DNA of 50,898 nt from Nostoc sp. CMAA1605 (lineage in GTDB: Bacteria > Cyanobacteriota > Cyanobacteriia > Cyanobacteriales > Nostocaceae). Below the pieces are notes generated by a model that ran no database searches, had not been told where the DNA came from, and saw only the letters and a list, made by a program, of their open reading frames with translations. Each line of letters starts with the position of its first letter. Position 1 is the stretch's first letter. The stretch is from contig NZ_PJIZ01000042.1 in the NCBI RefSeq assembly GCF_021596505.1, forward strand, positions 1 through 50,898. Reading direction: 5' to 3'. The position numbers were made by a program, and so were the translations under genes. Positions 37,019-46,102 of the stretch are shown here, one piece after another.

Positions 37019-37582
37019 TCAACCTCAGGTGTTTTATCCCTTTTGTGATGTTTTTGAGAATTACTGACAAGCTCCAACTAAGCGATAAGTGCGTGTTGGT
37101 TTTTTTGAATACTAACAAAAAAACCGATGTTTATGGGACTGCCTAATATATTGCAATACTCATGAGAGCCAATCACAGTGTTAGTGACTGTAGCGTTTAC
37201 ATCACTAATCGCTGGCATAGTTGGTAAATAATATCTGGAGTCAGGTGTTTTTTGGTGCGGTTAACAGACTCATCAACTTAATATTGCATGGCGATCGCTG
37301 CTGCTGGACTCTACTAAACAGTATATAGCATAACTAGTTTGAGAGTGGTGAGTTGTGAGTGCTGAGTGCTGAGTTGTGTTAGCGGAAGCGGGGCGTTGAG
37401 CAGCGTGCTGTTAGCGGTAGGGCGGTGTTTAGCCTGTGCTGAGTAGAAATTCTAGTACCTAGTCAAGATTTTCACAAATGACAAAACAGGACTTGGGGAA
37501 TCTAGAATTTATAACCCAATGTCCTGAATTTGTGTTTTATGTTGTTTGACTAACTGAGTGGAGGTTTAAGCATGGAAAGAAA
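37019..37582. other. Intergenic region upstream of rsfS
   Basis: Contains a GGTTTTTTT/AAAAAAACC hairpin (37098-37125) and, at about 37340-37442, GTGCTGA-type repeats with a 29-bp segment (37405-37433) matching the complement of 7393-7421 at 27 of 29 positions. No gene seen. The glycosyltransferase gene ends at its left edge and the rsfS promoter should be at its right edge reading leftward. Confidence 0.65.
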
Positions 37583-38854
37583 CTAGACTTCTTGCTTGGA
37601 GACTACTTCTGAGCCAACTTTTTCAGCATCCGCAGTCACAGCATAAAATAGATTTTCATACTGGTTTAAAGCTTGCTCAAAAGCGTACTGCTCTACAGCA
37701 TATTTCCGGCTGTTGTAGCCTAAAGTTTTAGCTTTTTCTGGATGTTGATATAGCTCTAAAGTTGCCTTAGCTAAAGCTTCAGGATCTTCAGGAGAAACAA
37801 CTACACCGCCTCCACTTTGTCTGATGGCTTTAGCCGCCGTGCCGCTTTGAGGTACGGAAGCAATGATGGCTCGACCACTAGCCAGTAAAACTTGAATTTT
37901 TGATGGCATATTGAAGGAAATCACATTCTTCTTCTGCACGACTAAACCAATATCTGCTGCTGCTAACATTTGTGGCAGATGCTCACGGGGTTGAAACGGT
38001 AGTAACAAAACGTTATCTGCACCACAGTCTAAGCAATATTGTTGTAGTCTCTGCAAGCCTTTAGCTTCCCCAACAATCACAAAGGCAATTTCTGGAATAT
38101 GACGTAACATCGCCGCCGCTTTAATAACAGTTTCTAAGCCTTGTGTCAAAGCAATGTTACCAGAATATAAGACTACAAATTTGTCATTGAGGTTATGTGC
38201 AGTCCGAAAAGGGTTGTTTTCCTTTGGTAAGGGACGAATAAAATTGACATCTACCCAATTGGGGATTTGATCAATTTTTTGTTCTGGCACACCCTTAGAG
38301 AGTAAATTGTCTACAAACCCATCGGCAATAACGCTAACTTTAGTAGCACTTTTATAAGCGAACTTCTCCAATAGGGAAAAGACTTTAATTAACCATTTAT
38401 TTTTGAGTAAACCAACATGAATGGCTGCTTCCGGTAAAATATCCTGTAAATTCAAAACTACAGGACAAGCACGCAACCATCCTAACAAGGACGCAGGTAC
38501 ACAAACTGGTAATGAGGGTGATGTGGATAAAATCACATCCGGCCGCCAGCCGAAAAGGGCAGGCCAAAAACTGGTAGCAACGAAACTCGCATCAAGTAAA
38601 ACTCGATCTATCAGTTTGGGTTGTGGACGAATCCAAACAAAACTACGTTGAATCTGGACACCATTTTTGTATTCATTAACATACCATTTACCCCGATATC
38701 CTTCGTAAATTTGCCTTTCAGGGTAGTTTGGCATGGCTGTGACTACCCGCACTTGGTGTCCTCTTTTTACCAGTCCCTCTGCTAATTCCGTCATCAGTGG
38801 GGCAATCCCAATCGGTTCTGGATAGTAATTGTAAGAGTAGATTAAAATCCGCAT
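37583..38854 (-). CDS. Glycosyltransferase family 4 (WcaI-like)
   Basis: A 423-residue GT-B fold glycosyltransferase. The N-terminal acceptor domain starts MRILIYSYNYYPEPIGIAPL, with PNYPERQIYEGYRG as in colanic-acid WcaI-type enzymes and DVILSTSPSLPVCVPA. The C-terminal donor domain has VVLYSGNIALTQGLETVI, a VGEAKG loop and FNMPSKIQVLLASGRAII. Probably makes exopolysaccharide or glycan. It stands alone, with long gaps on both sides. Confidence 0.9.
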   Translation of the reverse strand: MRILIYSYNYYPEPIGIAPLMTELAEGLVKRGHQVRVVTAMPNYPERQIYEGYRGKWYVNEYKNGVQIQRSFVWIRPQPKLIDRVLLDASFVATSFWPALFGWRPDVILSTSPSLPVCVPASLLGWLRACPVVLNLQDILPEAAIHVGLLKNKWLIKVFSLLEKFAYKSATKVSVIADGFVDNLLSKGVPEQKIDQIPNWVDVNFIRPLPKENNPFRTAHNLNDKFVVLYSGNIALTQGLETVIKAAAMLRHIPEIAFVIVGEAKGLQRLQQYCLDCGADNVLLLPFQPREHLPQMLAAADIGLVVQKKNVISFNMPSKIQVLLASGRAIIASVPQSGTAAKAIRQSGGGVVVSPEDPEALAKATLELYQHPEKAKTLGYNSRKYAVEQYAFEQALNQYENLFYAVTADAEKVGSEVVSKQEV

Positions 38855-40026
38855 AACAAATTAGTCAGAATTCCCTGGCGATTTTGGAACATTAAAAATT
38901 TTGTCTTAATTGAATATTGCTCTTTTGTAAAAGCATCTTTTAAGACTTGAACATAATCTAATTTTGACTTTAGACAGCCGATTTGTCAGTGTTTTCTAAT
39001 TAAAGATTAAGTAAATATTATAGTGACTTTCTTAGGTATGTTATGGACTAATGTAGTTTCATTGCTGGGAAAATCACTGATATTTGCTATATCTAAATCT
39101 AAGCATAAATTCTGTGAGGATTAATTAAACTTTCTACTAACAATCAGTACATATTTGTAAAGTGTAAGTAAAAGCTAGTGTTTAAGCAAGTGTAATCGTT
39201 TTTATTTAATTAGAAATACAGTGCTTATCAACTAAAGAAAGTCTATATCCCATGAGGATGAATTTCAGTAATAATAGGGATGTCAATAATTACCTAATTT
39301 AGATCGGCTTAATTTTTTAATTTTTACTCAATTCATTAGTCCAGTATCCTAACACAGAAAGCAACATTTAACTTAAATATCCCTCATATTGGCTATCTTA
39401 CGCCCAAAATTTTCAGGACATAAATCTAGTTCTCCACATATTAATGATGACGCGATGCCTTGATAATCAAGAACTTTGACGACTTGCAACCAGCTTTAAA
39501 ACTTCAATGCGATAAGGTTGAGCTATTAATTTGTAGATATTTTGATGATGATTATTTTCTGGTTTTAAGAAAATAATTATCATCAAAACCTGAAATATTT
39601 AAACAGAGACAATGATTTGAGTTGATTTCTGACATTTGGTGAGAATACTACGATACGCTTGAGTGTTTGCATAGTGACTTGAGTCATATTAGGGACAAAA
39701 TTCTGATAGTGATCAAGGGGGAGCATCTCATCAGAGATTTCTGGGAATCATATAGTGCTAGGTGTGAAAATAGCAACACTATGTAGACGAAAAAGTTACA
39801 GATAATGTTTCGGAGTGAATCCACTCCTGAGACAGATTGACAGAAAATACATAAAGTTGAAAATTTCAGTGATTACTGGTAATGGTATTTAACTAACTTC
39901 ATTGAAAATCACTAAACTTTCGGAAATTTTCGGCACAAAGAGATACTTCCAACGCAAAAAAAATATCCCATCGCTTAGATAGGTAAGCAAGGGAGTTAGA
40001 GCTTTAGTGTGTATAAATGCGGATTT
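38855..40026. other. 1.2-kb AT-rich gap without recognisable genes
   Basis: No reading frame with protein-like composition. It includes one striking hairpin (39540-39588, listed separately). The GT4 promoter should lie near 38860-39000 on the minus strand. Otherwise I see nothing I can name; decayed genes or small RNAs are possible. Confidence 0.55.
39540..39588. repeat. 21-bp stem, 7-nt loop hairpin
   Basis: The arms 39540-39560 and 39568-39588 (TTTTGATGATGATTATTTTC... and its complement) pair over 21 bp with one G-T, around GGTTTTA. It is about 440 nt past the end of bgtA and has no T-run typical of a terminator. Confidence 0.85.
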
Positions 40027-40767
40027 TTAGAGGATTTGTGAGAGAAATTTGCGAGTTCGTTCTTCTTGGGGTTGGGTGAAAAATTGATCTGGTGTGGCTG
40101 ATTCGACTAAATTTCCACCATCCATTAAAACTACACGGTCAGCCACTTCACGGGCAAATCCCACTTCATGGGTAACTACTACCATTGTCATACCTTCAGA
40201 GGCAAGCTGCCGCATGACATCTAACACTTCTCTAACCATTTCTGGGTCTAGTGCAGATGTAGGTTCGTCGAATAGCATAATTTTAGGCTGCATAGCTAAA
40301 GCACGGGCGATCGCCACCCGTTGTTGTTGTCCTCCAGATAGCTGTCCTGGATATTTATTAGCTTGAGCTAAAATTCCTACTCGTTCTAATAGTTGCATAG
40401 CCAATTCTTCCGCCTTGGCTTTCTGCCAACGACGTACCCAAATAGGAGCTAGAGTGATATTTTGCAGCACTGTCAAATGGGGAAATAAATTAAACTGTTG
40501 AAACACCATCCCCACTTCTCGCCGAATTGCGTCTATGTTTCGCAAGTCATGACTGAGAGTTATACCATCAATGTTAATTTTGCCTTTTTGGTATTCTTCT
40601 AAGGCATTAAATGTGCGAATAAAAGTTGATTTTCCTGAACCAGAAGGCCCCATTAAAACTACTACTTCTCCACGGTAGACTGTTAAACTCACACCTTGGA
40701 GGACATGAAATTTGCCATACCATTTATGAACATCTTCAGCAATAATGATGGGTATTTGTTCGCTCAT
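40027..40767 (-). CDS. bgtA: Amino-acid ABC transporter ATPase
   Basis: ATP-binding subunit of a polar amino-acid importer. 246 residues with Walker [12 protein letters not shown]-loop [13 protein letters not shown], signature [15 protein letters not shown], Walker [14 protein letters not shown] and the His switch VVTHE. Last gene of natF-natG-natH-bgtA; the order matches the Anabaena N-II system, where BgtA also serves a basic amino-acid permease. The symbol rests on this synteny. Confidence 0.92.
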   Translation of the reverse strand: MSEQIPIIIAEDVHKWYGKFHVLQGVSLTVYRGEVVVLMGPSGSGKSTFIRTFNALEEYQKGKINIDGITLSHDLRNIDAIRREVGMVFQQFNLFPHLTVLQNITLAPIWVRRWQKAKAEELAMQLLERVGILAQANKYPGQLSGGQQQRVAIARALAMQPKIMLFDEPTSALDPEMVREVLDVMRQLASEGMTMVVVTHEVGFAREVADRVVLMDGGNLVESATPDQFFTQPQEERTRKFLSQIL

Positions 40768-40787
40768 GAGTGTTTACCGGAAAAATA

Positions 40788-40827
40788 GGGGATTGGGGAT
40801 TGGGGACTGGGGATTGGGGACTGGGGA
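40788..40827. repeat. GGGGATT/GGGGACT heptamers between natH and bgtA
   Basis: About five tandem heptamers occupy part of the 111-nt natH-bgtA gap. Confidence 0.85.
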
Positions 40828-40878
40828 AACAAGGTAGGAGATGAGAAAAACTGTTCCCTATTCCCTAATGACTAATGA

Positions 40879-41895
40879 CTAATGACTCAACTTTTTCTCT
40901 AATCTTCGGGAAGCTAGAGACATAGAGTAACAGAATAGCCAGTAAATTAAACCGATAAATAAATATACTTCTGCGTAACGACCGATAAATTGAGGCTGTG
41001 CCAATATAGAACGGGCCATTCCTGTAAGTTCTACTAAGCCCACAAGGGATACTAGGGAAGTATCTTTAAATAAGCCGATAAATTGCCCGACAATGGCGGG
41101 AATTACTGCTCTTAAAGCTTGCGGTAAAACGATAAATATTACTGTTAGAGGTGTGTTTAATCCTAATGCTTTGGCTGCTTCTATTTGTCCGCGAGAAATA
41201 GCCTGTAGTCCACCACGGATATTTTCTGCCATATAAGCAGCACTGAACAATACTAAACCTGCGATCGCTCTTACTACTTTGTCTAAACGTACATCGGCAG
41301 CAAAAAACAGGGGTAACATGAATTGGGCGAGAAATAAAATCCCAATTAGGGGAACTCCGCGCACAATTTCAATATAAAGAATACAAAACCAACGCACTAC
41401 AGGCAAATTGCTAGTTCTTCCTAAAGCTAGTAAAACCCCTACAGGAAAGGACAACACAATACTAACTGCGGCCATTAGTAAGGTCAGTAACAAACCATTC
41501 CACAAATTGCTGGATACGGACGATAAACCCAATCCACCACCAATTAACCATAAAATCACAGGGAAAGATAACAACCATATTAAGGAAAGCCAAGGTGCGA
41601 TAAGTTTAGCAATGGTGAACTTTTGCTTACCCAAGAATGTCCCGGCTGTGATTGTGCTTAAAGTCGTAATGATGGCTAATACAAACCAAATTCGCCAGTA
41701 TTGACTTTGAGGATATCTACCAACTAAAAATAAATGGAAGTTGACTTGAATTACTGCCCATTGTGCTTGAGTTGTAGCCCAAATGATAATTCCTCGTGCT
41801 ACCCAAAGCAAGAACAACGAGCAAATCACAGTTAATAAACTGTTGTACCAGTTGCTAAAAAGGTTTTTACGTAGCCAAGTTAGTTGTTTAGTCAT
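40879..41895 (-). CDS. natH: Amino-acid ABC transporter permease
   Basis: HisM/GlnP-type membrane permease of 338 residues with about eight hydrophobic segments. The EAA loop contacting the ATPase is SRGQIEAAKALGLNTPLTVI, and YIEIVRGVPLIGILFLAQF is the conserved periplasmic-side motif. Pairs with NatG as the translocation channel. The N-terminal 130 residues before the permease domain are longer than in E. coli homologues, as in NatH. Confidence 0.92.
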   Translation of the reverse strand: MTKQLTWLRKNLFSNWYNSLLTVICSLFLLWVARGIIIWATTQAQWAVIQVNFHLFLVGRYPQSQYWRIWFVLAIITTLSTITAGTFLGKQKFTIAKLIAPWLSLIWLLSFPVILWLIGGGLGLSSVSSNLWNGLLLTLLMAAVSIVLSFPVGVLLALGRTSNLPVVRWFCILYIEIVRGVPLIGILFLAQFMLPLFFAADVRLDKVVRAIAGLVLFSAAYMAENIRGGLQAISRGQIEAAKALGLNTPLTVIFIVLPQALRAVIPAIVGQFIGLFKDTSLVSLVGLVELTGMARSILAQPQFIGRYAEVYLFIGLIYWLFCYSMSLASRRLEKKLSH

Positions 41896-41946
41896 TAGTT
41901 ATTAGTCAATAGTCAACAGTCATTAGTCATTAGTCATTAGTCAATG
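41896..41946. repeat. TAGTCATTAGTCA-type repeats between natG and natH
   Basis: The 59-nt natG-natH gap is almost wholly AGTCATT/AGTCAAT heptamers. Confidence 0.8.
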
Positions 41947-41954
41947 GTTCTTAA

Positions 41955-42881
41955 TTACCTTTCTCTAATTTGGACTCTGCGATTAAATAGATTCATGATT
42001 AGAGAGATGGTTAAGCTGAGGGTGAGGTAGGTGAGGGTGAGGATTAACATGACTTCTACGACTTTACCTGTTTGATTAAAGGTAGTGGAAGCCACAAAAT
42101 AGATGTCAGGATAGCCGATCGCGATCGCTAAACTGGAATTTTTGGTGAGATTGAGATATTGACTAGTCAGTGGGGGAATAATGACGCGCAACGCTTGGGG
42201 CAGAATAATTAAACGCATAATAATACTAGGATTAAACCCTAGCGATCGCGCTGCTTCCCATTGTCCTTTAGAAACTGAACTAATCCCACCGCGAACGATT
42301 TCTGCAATGAATGCACCTGTATAGAATGTCAATCCTAAAAGTAAAGCCGCAAACTCTGGAGAGAGGTTAAACCAAGGTGTTGCTATGCCATTTTGACTGA
42401 GACTTAAAAATCCCCACAGGCTGATTTGATTGTCTATCTTGGGAAAACTTAAGAAAACAGCAAAGTACCAAAACAACAATTGCAACAGTAGGGGTGTATT
42501 GCGGAAAACTTCGACATAAACCAGCGTGATGTTCTTGACTAGCCAATTGTCGGACAGTCTACCAATTCCAGCCATGACACCGATAATCGTGGTGAAAACA
42601 ATACCTAACACTGCTATTCGCAATGAGTTAATCAGTCCCACCCATAAGGCGCGACTATAGGAATCAGTTGGTTGATAAGCAATTGGTGTTTCGCCAATAT
42701 CAAAGGATGCTTGTTGGTTTAAAAAGCCGAAACCAAATTGAATGCCTAATTGCTGTAAGTTGCGATTGAGATTTATCCACAGTATCGCCACAATAGCGAG
42801 TGCTAAAACTACAGCAATCACTTGTCCAGCAATTCGCCAAAAGCGATCATCTCGCCAAAAAGGGGGTTTAGTGTTGGTCAT
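41955..42881 (-). CDS. natG: Amino-acid ABC transporter permease
   Basis: HisQ/GlnP-type permease of 308 residues: one N-terminal membrane segment (residues 15-32), a periplasmic stretch (GETPIAYQPTDSYSRALW), then the permease domain with VYVEVFRNTPLLLQLLFWYF and the EAA loop SKGQWEAARSLGFNPSIIMR. Second gene of the operon. Partner of NatH, the ATPase and the NatF binding protein. Confidence 0.93.
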   Translation of the reverse strand: MTNTKPPFWRDDRFWRIAGQVIAVVLALAIVAILWINLNRNLQQLGIQFGFGFLNQQASFDIGETPIAYQPTDSYSRALWVGLINSLRIAVLGIVFTTIIGVMAGIGRLSDNWLVKNITLVYVEVFRNTPLLLQLLFWYFAVFLSFPKIDNQISLWGFLSLSQNGIATPWFNLSPEFAALLLGLTFYTGAFIAEIVRGGISSVSKGQWEAARSLGFNPSIIMRLIILPQALRVIIPPLTSQYLNLTKNSSLAIAIGYPDIYFVASTTFNQTGKVVEVMLILTLTYLTLSLTISLIMNLFNRRVQIRER

Positions 42882-43056
42882 TAGTCATTAGTCATTAGGG
42901 AACAGGGAACAGGGAACAGGGAACAGGGAACAGGGAACAGAAGCTTTCATTTTGAATTGATTACTCATTACTCATTACTCATTACTCATTACTCATTACT
43001 CATTACTTCTCCCCAGTCCCCAATCCCCAATCCCCAGTCCCCAATCCCCAATCCCT
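42882..43056. repeat. Three repeat families between natF and natG
   Basis: The gap holds AGTCATT, then five GGGAACA units (about 42898-42938), then TACTCAT heptamers (about 42963-43006), then CCCCAGT/CCCCAAT heptamers up to the natF stop. Confidence 0.88.
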
Positions 43057-44106
43057 CTACCGAAACGGTGGCGAATACAAAATTCCGCCTTTTGTCCACT
43101 GCTGATTTTGTCCGCGAGGGAGGTTGAGTTTGGTTTTGGGGCCGAGGTTGCGATCGTAAATTTCGCCATAGTTCCCGACGTGTTTGATGGCTTTCGCCGC
43201 AAAGTCGTTAGTTAAACCTAGTCCTTCGCCTAAATTGCCTTCAGTTCCCAATAAACGCTTGACATCTGGATCGTTACTGGTGGCTAATTGTCCGACATTC
43301 TGGGAGTTAATGCCCAATTCTTCTGCTTTGATCAGGGCATAAACTACCCAAGTTAGGGTATCACGCCATTTTGTATTGCCTTTGGCTACTGCTGGTGCTA
43401 GAGGTTCGGAGGAGATGACTTCATCTAAAATGACGTTATCTTCAGGTTTGGGGAGGGTTGTACGTCGAGAAACTAAAGCAGAGCGATCGGCGGTGACGGC
43501 TTCACAACGTCCTTGGGAATAGGTAGCAAAGGTGACGTTAACATCTTCAAAAACTACGGGTTTGTAGGTAATACCGCGTTTTCGCATCTGGTCGGCTAAA
43601 TTCTGCTCGGTAGTTGTACCTGTTTGTACGCAAATAGCCTTATCTTTCAAGTCTGCTAGAGACTTAATGTTGCTATTTTTACGCACCATAATGGCTTGTC
43701 CATCATAAAAAACCACGGGTGCAAACTCTAAACCTACTGAGGTAGCGCGGCTTAATGTCCAGGTTGTGTTCCGGCTGAGAATGTCTACTTCCCCTGTTTG
43801 TAAAGCCGTAAATCTTTCTTTGGCACTGAGGTTACGGTATTCTACGGCATCTGGATTATCAAACAAAGCCGCCGCTACAGCACGACAAATATCTACATCT
43901 ATCCCGCTATATTTGCCGTCTGTGCCAACAAAACTAAATCCTGGTACTTCACCACTGACACCACAAATTACCTGTCCACGGTTTTTGACAGTATCCCAGC
44001 GATCTGCTGATGTGTTACTGGGATTTGTGGTTTGTGCTGTGTTACCACCACAGGCTGTAGTCGCAAATATTAAGGATGTCCCTAGAATTAAAGTTAATTT
44101 CCTCAT
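43057..44106 (-). CDS. natF: Amino-acid ABC transporter substrate-binding protein
   Basis: Periplasmic binding protein of 349 residues. The N-terminus (MRKLTLILGTSLIFATTACGGN) is a lipoprotein-type signal with the acylated Cys at about 19. The SBP_bac_3 fold shows GQVICGVSGEVPGFSFVGTDG, YSGIDVDICRAVAAALF, FTALQTGEVDILSRNTTWT and ICVQTGTTTEQNLAD, as in AapJ/BztA glutamate/glutamine-type binders. First gene of the operon; the N-II system of Anabaena takes up acidic and neutral amino acids. Confidence 0.93.
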   Translation of the reverse strand: MRKLTLILGTSLIFATTACGGNTAQTTNPSNTSADRWDTVKNRGQVICGVSGEVPGFSFVGTDGKYSGIDVDICRAVAAALFDNPDAVEYRNLSAKERFTALQTGEVDILSRNTTWTLSRATSVGLEFAPVVFYDGQAIMVRKNSNIKSLADLKDKAICVQTGTTTEQNLADQMRKRGITYKPVVFEDVNVTFATYSQGRCEAVTADRSALVSRRTTLPKPEDNVILDEVISSEPLAPAVAKGNTKWRDTLTWVVYALIKAEELGINSQNVGQLATSNDPDVKRLLGTEGNLGEGLGLTNDFAAKAIKHVGNYGEIYDRNLGPKTKLNLPRGQNQQWTKGGILYSPPFR

Positions 44107-44721
44107 ACTTCAAAGCTGATTGTTGCTAAAGATGTGTTTGTAAATACAATATTTGTATGAAATCAGATTTACTCCTGTAATATAAAGCTTTTTTAGCCCC
44201 TATTGTTGCACTTTTCTGCACAGCCGAAATATTGATGATTTTCTTGATTTGTTGATTTTCTATTTATAGAAAATCAATTCTCATATTTACAGCTTTGATA
44301 AACTATAGAAAATACTTGCTGTTGTTAATTATGGTGGTTAAATAATCTTCTTATGAAAATCTGTGAGTTTTTGATTTTTGACTGTAATGTTTATCTAAAA
44401 AGCAAAAGGTAAATATTTGATAATTCGTAATTAAATAAAAGATAAACCTAGTCATGGTTGGGAAATTTCTTGATGCGGCATTTTGAGTGAAGAGATTGTT
44501 GCTAGAGTCTTGTAGAAAAGCGATTGGAATTTTGAGTTGTGATGATGTCACTGCTCAAGGAGAAAGATTTGATTAACATATCTGATTTATGGGATTAATA
44601 GTAGGATTCCATATTTTTGGGTGGCAAAGTCAGAGAATCTAGACTTTGTAATGAAAATAGGGATGTTTTTTTCAACTAATTCAATCTAAGCGATCGCCAC
44701 TAAGGGGTTAAACTAGTCTTC
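44107..44721. other. Divergent intergenic region between natF and the DUF1821 gene
   Basis: AT-rich. A perfect 11-bp hairpin, TTGATTTTCTA/TAGAAAATCAA with a TTTA loop, is at 44252-44277, about 150 nt upstream of natF. A short ATACAA/TTGTAT inverted repeat is at 44144-44158. A 66-codon frame at 44351-44551 (-) looks like non-coding DNA. No clear NtcA box. Confidence 0.55.
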
Positions 44722-45315
44722 GTGACAGCTGCTCCACCGTTACTTAAAGAGGGTTTTATGGGAGCTAACCTCAAGCAAATTGCCAATTACTTAGACAAAC
44801 TAGGCTGGGACTACCGTCTTGATGAGGAAGAGGACAGGATTATCACAGGTGTAGAAGCTGATAATTTAGAAGATTTTTTAATAGTTGTCCAACTAGATGA
44901 AGAGGGCAAATTTTTTCGCCTATTCGCGCCTCATGTTCTTCCAGGAGTGGAGAACCATCCCTACAAGGCAACTATCTTACAGACGATGTTGGCTATTTCT
45001 TGGGAAACAAAAATGCTCCAGTGGGAATATGACCCCTCAGATGGTGAAATTCGTGCCATTATTGAATTCCCCCTAGAAGACGCACTGCTAACGGAAAGAC
45101 AATTTCATCGATGTTTGAGTGGATTAATTCAAATTGTTGACAATATAGCTATCCCCCGTTTGCATGAGGTGATGGCCACAGGTAACGATCCGGGAAATAT
45201 AGAACTTGGGGAACGAATTTTGCTGAGTATCCAAGAAGAAGCACCAGGATTGCTGGATTTACTGGCAAAGGCAATTGAAGCTAGAAAACGAAGAGGAAGT
45301 TTTCCTACAGAGTGA
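44722..45315 (+). CDS. YbjN/DUF1821-family protein
   Basis: A 197-residue soluble protein with the type III secretion chaperone-like fold seen in YbjN and DUF1821 proteins: NLKQIANYLDKLGWDYRLDEEEDRI, FLIVVQLDEEGKFFRLFAP and ISWETKMLQWEYDPSDGEIRAIIEFPLEDA. Common in cyanobacteria; function unknown. The start is uncertain: GTG 44722 is the longest, but ATG 44758 (MGANLKQ) follows AGAGGG and may be the real one. Next gene is 77 nt downstream. Confidence 0.82.
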   Translation: MTAAPPLLKEGFMGANLKQIANYLDKLGWDYRLDEEEDRIITGVEADNLEDFLIVVQLDEEGKFFRLFAPHVLPGVENHPYKATILQTMLAISWETKMLQWEYDPSDGEIRAIIEFPLEDALLTERQFHRCLSGLIQIVDNIAIPRLHEVMATGNDPGNIELGERILLSIQEEAPGLLDLLAKAIEARKRRGSFPTE

Positions 45316-45392
45316 GACGAAACACCACTTAAATAGCTATACTCCAAAGTGATACCCTCACTATATACTAAAATTTTCTAGGGCTGGATTTT

Positions 45393-46037
45393 ATGACATC
45401 CTATGCAACCTCCTCTGCCAAAGCGGAAATGAGTGAACTCCGGCGGTTAAAAGGCTTACTACCGCCAGAATTGCAGAGTTGGGTCACGGTTGAAGGCACA
45501 ACTGAGGTCAATCCACCCCTGATCCGCAGCGAAGAAATAGGTAAAGACCAAGTAGAGATTCAAATTGACTTGGTGAAATGGGATACTCTGGCAATGGATC
45601 AGCGCAATCTGCTGTTCTGGCATGAAGTAGCCCGTATTCAAAATGACACAATTCCCAAAGATGGTTGGGAAATGGCAGCTTTAGCCATCGGTTTAGGTGG
45701 TGCTGTCGGCGAGTTGTGGGTACAGGATGGATTATTGCTAGTGTTAGCTTTGGCACTATGTGGTGTGTCAGGCTGGCGGCTATATCAAAAGAATAATGGC
45801 GAGAAGCAAATGCGAGAATTGCTTGATGCAGACGAAAAAGCGATCGCACTAGCAACTCGTTTCGGTTATAGTCTCCCTAATGCTTACAAGAGTCTAGGTA
45901 GTGCCTTAAAAACCCTGATCGATAATACTCCAAGTAAACGCCAACGTTCCCGCTATGAAGCTAGGCTATCTGCTCTCAAGCGCAGTGCTAATAAAGCGAA
46001 GTCTAAATCTAGAAGCACAGAAGACGGCGGAATTTAA
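45393..46037 (+). CDS. DUF3318 membrane protein
   Basis: A 214-residue cyanobacterial protein of the DUF3318 family. The N-terminal half (ELRRLKGLLPPELQSWVTVE, LVKWDTLAMDQRNLLFWHEVARIQN) is soluble; two close hydrophobic segments follow (AALAIGLGGAVGELW and GLLLVLALALCGVSGW), and the C-terminus is basic and lysine/serine-rich. The FWHEV sequence recalls a zinc-peptidase helix but lacks the second histidine, so I claim no activity. Confidence 0.85.
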   Translation: MTSYATSSAKAEMSELRRLKGLLPPELQSWVTVEGTTEVNPPLIRSEEIGKDQVEIQIDLVKWDTLAMDQRNLLFWHEVARIQNDTIPKDGWEMAALAIGLGGAVGELWVQDGLLLVLALALCGVSGWRLYQKNNGEKQMRELLDADEKAIALATRFGYSLPNAYKSLGSALKTLIDNTPSKRQRSRYEARLSALKRSANKAKSKSRSTEDGGI

Positions 46038-46102
46038 TCTGCAAAAATTAATTAGGGTGGGAAATACCCACCCCATGATTTAATTATTGATTTTTCAAAA
46101 GC

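Noticed and set aside
42898..43060. CRISPR-like array of short repeats
   Set aside because: The repeats are direct heptamers with no unique spacers and no cas genes nearby.
44351..44551. 66-residue minus-strand frame upstream of natF
   Set aside because: AT-rich composition, no ribosome binding site and no recognisable motif.
45393..46037. Zinc metallopeptidase call for the DUF3318 protein
   Set aside because: FWHEV has only one histidine of the HExxH motif and no further ligands are visible.
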